Below, one piece after another: positions 59,211 to 64,000 of a DNA stretch of 64,000 nt. A program made the position numbers and the translations under genes. Below the pieces are notes generated by a model, which did no database searches, had not been told where the DNA came from, and worked only from the letters and a program-made list of their open reading frames with translations. The DNA is from Sandaracinaceae bacterium (GTDB lineage: Bacteria > Myxococcota_A > Polyangia > Polyangiales > Sandaracinaceae). The stretch lies in the NCBI GenBank assembly GCA_020633195.1, contig JACKEC010000014.1, positions 1,054,001 to 1,118,000 of the forward strand, read 5' to 3'. Positions within the stretch are counted from its first letter, which is position 1. The number at the start of each line of letters is the position of its first letter.

Positions 59211-62021
59211 ATGCGCCAGATCTCTCTCGCCCTCCTCCTCTTGGCTGCCTCGGCCCCCGCCCAGGCCCAGTCCATCGCCGAGCTCCGCGACCAGGTCGCC
59301 GAGGTCCGCCAGAACCGCCCCCCGTCGGTCCCCGAGGGGACCCTGACGAGCATCGAGTACCTGCTCGACGTCTCGGAGCGGATCGAGCGGCGGTTCCCCA
59401 CCCAGTCGGCCACCTGGCGCGAGCGCGCGGCGCGCTTCCTCGCTTCGGCGGCCGCGGGCCGTGACCCCTACCCCGAGGGGGCGAACCAGCTGCTGAACCG
59501 CGGCTACCAGCCGACGTTCAGCCCGCTCCGGCAGGGCTACGCGGTGTACCTGCCGCCGAACTACGACCCGTCGCGAGCCTACCCGCTGATGATCATGCTC
59601 CACGGTGGATCGTCGAACGGGAACCTCTTCCTCGGCGTCGTGCTCGGCAACAACATGGACTGGCTGCGCTACAACCAGTTCCTCTACGACGACTTCACGC
59701 CGCGCTGGAGCCCCGACTGGATCGTGGTCGCCCCCGACGGCGTCGGGCAGCTGATCTGGCGGTGGATGGGCGAGCAGGATGTGCTCGAGGTCCTCGACGA
59801 CGTGCAGCGGCACTACAACGTCGACCCGAACCGCGTCGTGCTCGGCGGCCTGAGCAACGGCGGCATGGGCGCCTACACGATCGGTACGCGGCACGCGTGG
59901 CGCTTCAGCGCGGTCCAGGCGATGGCCGGCGCGCCGAGCTGGATCCAGTACGCGGGCGGCCGCGCGAGCGACGTCGAGATGACGACGATGCGGCGCTACA
60001 GCGCGATGGACCTGTTCGAGAACACCGAGAACACGGACTTCCGCTACTACCACGGCACCATCGACCCGGGCCCGATGCGCCCGGCCTACGTTCGCGAGCT
60101 CGACCAGCGCGTCGCCGAGCTCGGGGTGCGAGCCCGCGGGCGCTGGTACGTCCACGGCCACGACCTGCTCTACCTCGTGCACCGCCACGGCCGGGTCTAC
60201 CCGGACCTCGCCGAGATCGTGCGCAACCCCCACCCCGCCGAGGTGCGCCTCGTCACCGGCGACTACCGCGCGAACCGACAGCACTGGGTCACCGTCACGC
60301 GCATCGAGGACTACCCGGTGCTCGCGCACGTCCGGGCGACCGCGTCCGACGGCGCCATCGAGGCGACCACGGACAACGTCCTGCAGATCTCGTTCGATCT
60401 GCGCGACGCGCCGCTCGGCAGCGGCGACACCGTGCGGGTGGTGCTCGACGGCACCGAGGTCTACTCGGGCCCGCGGCGCCACCTCGGCCACGTCGTCTCG
60501 TTCGCCCGCGATCCCGGCGAGGGCGCCGAAGAGGGCGACGCGAGCGGCGACGCGGGCGCGTGGCGGCTCGGCTTCCTGCCGGAGGCGGACGGGCTCGAGA
60601 AAGTGCCCGGCCTCGCCGGCCCGATGACCGACGCCTACCACGACATGATCGTCCACGTGTACGGCACGCAGCACCCGGCCAACGAGGCCACGCTGCGGCG
60701 CACCGCCGAGACCGGGGCGCGCGGCTGGCCGATGGGCGTGTGGTACCTCGAGCAGCGCGTCGTCCGGGACACCGACGTGACCCCCGAGATGATGCAGAGC
60801 GCGCACCTCGCGCTCTACGGCGGCCCCGGCGACAACGCGGTGCTCGACCGCATGCTCGAGTCGCTCCCGATCCGCGCGGAGGCGGACGGCATCACGATGT
60901 CCAACGGTCATCGCTTCGAGGGCCGTCAGCTCGGGGCGCGCTTCATCTACCCCAACCCCGAGCAGCCGGGCCGCTACGTCCTCGTCCACACCGGGACGAC
61001 CGCCGACATGGTCTCCCGCACGCGCAACCTCCCGGACTTCGTCCCGGACTACGTGGTCTACGACGCGCGGGCGGTCGGCTCGCGCCCTCGCCTCTTGATG
61101 CAGCGCGGCCGCGATCCCCTCGCGTCGGGCTTCTTCGATCGGTTCTGGCGGCTCCCCGAGTACCAGGACCCGCACGCCGCGCGGCTGCCCGCGGGGGTGA
61201 GCGCCGAGCAGATGCGCGCGCTCGCGATCCGGGTGGGCGCGCCGCCGACCTTCATCCTGCCCGCACCGCTCTTCCAGCAGACGCCCGCGCCGCAGCTCGA
61301 GCCCGGCGACATGCCCGCACCGCCCGAGCGCCCGCGCCGCTTCCTCGCCGCCGCGAGCGACCCCAACGGGCCCGTCGCGCGCCAGATCGCGCGCATGGTC
61401 CCGACCTTCTACAACTACCGCGCGATCATCCCCGGCGGCGCCTGGATCGAGAGCCAGCAAGCCGTCTTCCAGATCCGGCCGCAGCGCGACTGCCTCTCCG
61501 CCCTCGACCGCGCCCACGTGCCCTACCAGCTCGTCGACGAGGACCTGCACACGCCCGTCCCCACCGCGGTCGAGATCACCGGCCCCGTGAACGGCGTCCG
61601 CTTCCGGACCGTCCGAGCCGAGTCGCGCGTGATCATCAGCTGCGAGATGGCCTCGCGCCTCCCGCTGCTCACGCGGATCGCGCGCCGCCAGGACGTACGC
61701 GGCATCACCATCCTCTCGTCCCACCGCGAGCGACCGCGGCAGAGCTTCCACACCCTGGGCATGGCCCTCGACATCTTCTCGTTCGAGACCAGCCACGGGA
61801 CGCTCAGCGTGCTCAACGACTTCATCGAGACGCCGGCGCACCCGACCTGCGACGCGCCCGAGCCCGCGGATCCGAAGGCCCGCGCCCTGCTCCGGATCGC
61901 CTGCGACCTCGTGGAGAGCCGCGAGTTCAACTCGGTGCTGACGCCCAACTACAACGACGGGCACCGTAACCACTTCCACGTGGACATCCGCCCCGACGAC
62001 GACCGCGTCTTCGTGCGCTGA
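59211..62021 (+). CDS. Secreted esterase-extensin-like fusion protein
   Basis: A 936-residue secreted protein with two enzyme-like ends. The ATG at 59211 gives a signal peptide, MRQISLALLLLAASAPAQAQ; the frame is open far upstream only as shadow. Residues about 95-300 form an alpha/beta hydrolase: PLMIMLHGGSSNGN (oxyanion HGG), DPNRVVLGGLSNGGMGAYT (nucleophile S215) and WYVHGHDL (possible catalytic His). The middle (300-720) is unassigned. Residues about 730-936 are an extensin-like C-terminal (M15-like) domain: H847 and D854 in SFHTLGMALDI, and H921/H923 in NHFHVDI, the zinc-site pattern HxxxxxxD plus HxH. A peptidoglycan peptidase joined to an esterase is an unusual layout. Confidence 0.88.
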   Translation: MRQISLALLLLAASAPAQAQSIAELRDQVAEVRQNRPPSVPEGTLTSIEYLLDVSERIERRFPTQSATWRERAARFLASAAAGRDPYPEGANQLLNRGYQPTFSPLRQGYAVYLPPNYDPSRAYPLMIMLHGGSSNGNLFLGVVLGNNMDWLRYNQFLYDDFTPRWSPDWIVVAPDGVGQLIWRWMGEQDVLEVLDDVQRHYNVDPNRVVLGGLSNGGMGAYTIGTRHAWRFSAVQAMAGAPSWIQYAGGRASDVEMTTMRRYSAMDLFENTENTDFRYYHGTIDPGPMRPAYVRELDQRVAELGVRARGRWYVHGHDLLYLVHRHGRVYPDLAEIVRNPHPAEVRLVTGDYRANRQHWVTVTRIEDYPVLAHVRATASDGAIEATTDNVLQISFDLRDAPLGSGDTVRVVLDGTEVYSGPRRHLGHVVSFARDPGEGAEEGDASGDAGAWRLGFLPEADGLEKVPGLAGPMTDAYHDMIVHVYGTQHPANEATLRRTAETGARGWPMGVWYLEQRVVRDTDVTPEMMQSAHLALYGGPGDNAVLDRMLESLPIRAEADGITMSNGHRFEGRQLGARFIYPNPEQPGRYVLVHTGTTADMVSRTRNLPDFVPDYVVYDARAVGSRPRLLMQRGRDPLASGFFDRFWRLPEYQDPHAARLPAGVSAEQMRALAIRVGAPPTFILPAPLFQQTPAPQLEPGDMPAPPERPRRFLAAASDPNGPVARQIARMVPTFYNYRAIIPGGAWIESQQAVFQIRPQRDCLSALDRAHVPYQLVDEDLHTPVPTAVEITGPVNGVRFRTVRAESRVIISCEMASRLPLLTRIARRQDVRGITILSSHRERPRQSFHTLGMALDIFSFETSHGTLSVLNDFIETPAHPTCDAPEPADPKARALLRIACDLVESREFNSVLTPNYNDGHRNHFHVDIRPDDDRVFVR

Positions 62022-62028
62022 CCCGGCG

Positions 62029-63747
62029 TCAGGGCACGCAGGCGAGCGGCGCGCAGACCCCGCTCGCGCAGACCGCGTCGACGAGGTGAGCCCGGGCGCA
62101 GTCGCGGTCGGCCTCACACACGACCGAGCAAGTCGCGCTGACGGCGTCGCACGCGAGGCGCCTTTCGCCGTAGGGCCCGAGCCCGTCGGCGCACGCGTCG
62201 GGCGCGCCCGGGTCGCACGGCTCGCCGAGCCCGCGCGCGCCGAGCGTCTCGGGCTCGCATCGCAAGACGACGCGAGCTCCGAAGGGGAGCTCGGGCAGCG
62301 CGAGGCGGCTCGGAGGATCGCCCGCGCATTCGAAGGGCCCGAGGTAGTCGTCGTACCACCAGCCCTCCCCCGTGGGCGCGACGCCGGCGTCGCGGTTGGC
62401 CGGCGAGGGGACGCGCTGCGCGAGCGAGCAGACGGCGCGGCCGTCCTCGACGCGTGGCGCGCCCGCGGCGTCGAGCGCCGGCGCGGCCCCCGCGATGGCG
62501 TCGCACGGCTCGACCTCGGGCAGCACCTCGACCGCGCACGCGACCGAGCCGTCCGACGCGCGCGTGAGGGGACGGGTCACGCAGTCGACCGTCCCGCCCG
62601 GGCGGATGGCGGCCGCGATCTCGGCCGGCAGGCTCCCGAGCGCGCCGCGACAGATCGAGCGCACGGTGGAGCGAGCGCCGCGGACGGCGAGGGCCTCCGC
62701 GACCTGGACGATCCGCTCCGGAGGGAACGCGACGCCTCCGCTTCCGTCGCAGCTCGCGACCAGGCGGTCCCCCGCGGCTGCGTCGACCTCGACCCGCATC
62801 CGGGGGTCGCGCACGTCCGCTGGCCCGACGAGGCGGTCGTAGTCCGGCACGCCGCCGAGCGCGGGCTCGAGGTCGAGCGGGACGCCCACGACCGGCGCGA
62901 AGAGGAGCAAGCCGGGGTGGGATCGGAGCGCGAGCAGCCCGTCGACGAAGCGCTCGATCGGATTCAGCGCGTCGGGGTGCTCCGCGCAGCGCAGGTTCAG
63001 CGACGTCGCCGCGTACGTCGCGCTGTCGGGGTCGAGGAGATCGGGATCGGCGAACGAGCAGTCGTCCTCGTCGGTGAACGGCACGATCGCGAGCGCGGCG
63101 CCCGCGCGCAGGAAGCCGTCGTGCGCGCCGTCTCCGTGGCCCGCGGTGTCGCCGAAGAAGCGAGGGGCGACGTAGTCGGCCGCCGTCCAGCGCGTCGGCG
63201 CGGCGGGCGACAGCGCCTTGAGCGCCGCCTCGAGCGGCTGCTCGAACGCGCAGCCCGCCGTGCCCACCGTCGTCGCGCAGCGCAGCGCGTCGGCGAACGC
63301 CACCGGATCGCCGCCGGGCGCGAACGCGAGGAAGGCCGGCCGACCCGCCGCGCATCCGTCGGCGAGCGTCGCGCCAGGCCGCTCGAAGCGCGCGTCGTCC
63401 CCGAGCTCCGGGCGCTCGCACGTCGGCAGCGCGTGGCCGCCCGAGCCGAGGTCCGTCGTGACCACCCCCACGTGCAGCGAGCGGATCGGCTCGAGCTCCG
63501 CCGCCCCGTCGCCGTCGACGTCCCCCGTCGCGAGCACGCTCACCAGGCGCGGCAGCTCCGCCGCCAGCCACCCCTGCTCCTCCGCCATCGAGCTCGACGA
63601 GTCGACCACGAACAGCAGATCGAGATCGCGGACGTCCGAGACGGTGATGACGTCGCCCGCGCGGACCGTCGCGTCGCACGGCCGCACGACCGTCTGGGCG
63701 CAGGCGCCGAGGCTCAGCGCGAGGAGGGGACCGATCGAGCACCGCAC
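62029..63747 (-). CDS. VWA-domain lipoprotein
   Basis: A 572-residue lipoprotein. The GTG at 63747 gives MRCSIGPLLALSLGACAQTV with lipobox LGAC; the longer start at 63807 puts the signal 20 residues inside and is less likely. A von Willebrand A domain follows directly: DLDLLFVVDSSSSMAEEQGW has the DxSxS metal (MIDAS) motif. The central part is acidic and contains FTDEDDCSF and APVVGVPLDLEPALGG. The C-terminal 100 residues are Cys-rich (CADGLGPYGERRLACDAVSA, CEADRDCARA). Proteins like this occur widely in Sandaracinaceae-type genomes with unknown role, possibly surface adhesion. Divergent from the MglA-like gene. Confidence 0.85.
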   Translation of the reverse strand: MRCSIGPLLALSLGACAQTVVRPCDATVRAGDVITVSDVRDLDLLFVVDSSSSMAEEQGWLAAELPRLVSVLATGDVDGDGAAELEPIRSLHVGVVTTDLGSGGHALPTCERPELGDDARFERPGATLADGCAAGRPAFLAFAPGGDPVAFADALRCATTVGTAGCAFEQPLEAALKALSPAAPTRWTAADYVAPRFFGDTAGHGDGAHDGFLRAGAALAIVPFTDEDDCSFADPDLLDPDSATYAATSLNLRCAEHPDALNPIERFVDGLLALRSHPGLLLFAPVVGVPLDLEPALGGVPDYDRLVGPADVRDPRMRVEVDAAAGDRLVASCDGSGGVAFPPERIVQVAEALAVRGARSTVRSICRGALGSLPAEIAAAIRPGGTVDCVTRPLTRASDGSVACAVEVLPEVEPCDAIAGAAPALDAAGAPRVEDGRAVCSLAQRVPSPANRDAGVAPTGEGWWYDDYLGPFECAGDPPSRLALPELPFGARVVLRCEPETLGARGLGEPCDPGAPDACADGLGPYGERRLACDAVSATCSVVCEADRDCARAHLVDAVCASGVCAPLACVP

Positions 63748-63824
63748 GATCGGCGAGCATGCAATGGATCGGCCGACGCGCGCAGCCGCTGGGAGCTCGC
63801 CCGCCACGCCAACGGAGATGGCGC

Positions 63825-63830
63825 TAGGAT
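63825..63830 (+). promoter_or_regulatory. Candidate -10 element of the MglA-like gene (leaderless)
   Basis: TAGGAT in GCTAGGAT ends six bases before the GTG start at 63837. There is no clear Shine-Dalgarno sequence. Confidence 0.45.
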
Positions 63831-63836
63831 GGCGCG

Positions 63837-64000
63837 GTGAGCTTCATCAACTACGAGACGAAGGACATCCGCCTCAAGGTGGTCTTCTACGGCCCCGCGG
63901 GCTCCGGGAAGTCCGCGGTGGTCGCGCACATCCACGAGCGCACGGGGGATGGCCAGAAGATCTCGCGGGGCGGGGCCGCCGACGGCGTCTACTACGACAC
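63837..64000 (+). CDS. MglA-like GTPase, N-terminal part
   Basis: The first 54 codons of a small Ras-like GTPase of the MglA group, cut by the window edge. The start MSFINYETKDIRLKVVFYGP is characteristic of MglA, which sets cell polarity and drives gliding in myxobacteria. The G1 P-loop reads GPAGSGKS at residues 19-26; classical MglA has GPGLCGKT, so this may be a paralogue rather than the motility protein itself. The switch regions lie off the window. Divergent from the VWA gene. Check of the following genes (an MglB partner) would settle its role. Confidence 0.88.
   Translation, partial: MSFINYETKDIRLKVVFYGPAGSGKSAVVAHIHERTGDGQKISRGGAADGVYYD

Overview
The window is very GC-rich chromosomal DNA from a myxobacterium, most plausibly a Polyangiales/Sandaracinaceae-type organism. 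The sequence signs are a MYXO-CTERM-like protein with a Cys-rich end, hydrophobic segment and RRRRAK tail (15493-16017), an MglA-type GTPase start (63837), many secreted lipoproteins with Asp-Ala-Gly spacers, an RCC1-repeat lipoprotein, a large Ser/Thr kinase-ATPase, and frequent GTG starts with overlapping genes. The family-level placement is inference. No rRNA, tRNA, CRISPR array, integrase or intact insertion sequence was seen.

Left part (1-12 kb). The window opens inside a dTDP-rhamnose operon (rfbA-rfbC-rfbD). It continues with a DUF4266 lipoprotein/DUF3570 outer-membrane pair, a small NAD(P)-binding protein, and a polysaccharide deacetylase overlapping a truncated haemoglobin. A GT2 glycosyltransferase and a Q/V/Y-repeat membrane protein follow. 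A tight plus-strand set of GT4, Wzx-type flippase and GT4 looks like a polysaccharide assembly and export operon. Two palindromic repeat elements lie here (5354-5500 and 11188-11333).

Middle part (12-36 kb). This is mostly housekeeping and accessory metabolism. It holds 2,4-dienoyl-CoA reductase (fadH), an EstA-type serine hydrolase, LysR/NmrA and MerR/COG3687 regulator-enzyme pairs with clear dyads between the partners, and an IorA/IorB-type molybdenum hydroxylase. It also has a metzincin-like lipoprotein, a ferredoxin, an ECF sigma factor with a PEGA-domain membrane partner, an AlkA-like glycosylase and a MscS channel. Compact hairpins with three-base loops and a nested-palindrome MITE-like element (about 22563-22763) are the notable non-coding structures.

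Right part (36-64 kb). A 2165-residue single-module type I polyketide synthase (KS-AT-linker/pseudo-KR-KR-DH-ACP-TE) is followed 8 bases later by a GT2 glycosyltransferase. Then come the RCC1 lipoprotein, a Ser/Thr kinase-AAA gene broken by an apparent 2-base frameshift, a divergent kinase-like protein and a small heavy-metal-binding protein. Three Asp-Ala-Gly lipoproteins follow (two are tandem duplicates, one carries about 28 tetrapeptide repeats). After these are a beta-propeller-like protein, a DCC oxidoreductase/ATPase-only Hsp70 pair, a WcaJ-type sugar-phosphate transferase and a 936-residue esterase-extensin-like fusion. A VWA lipoprotein and the start of an MglA-like GTPase end the window.

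Across the window at least five genes have a TANNNT hexamer ending exactly six bases before the start codon, which suggests leaderless transcripts are common here. No stretch over 300 bases lacks a gene. The longest gaps (22502-22761 and 29866-30136) hold the palindromic element and paired dyads listed below.
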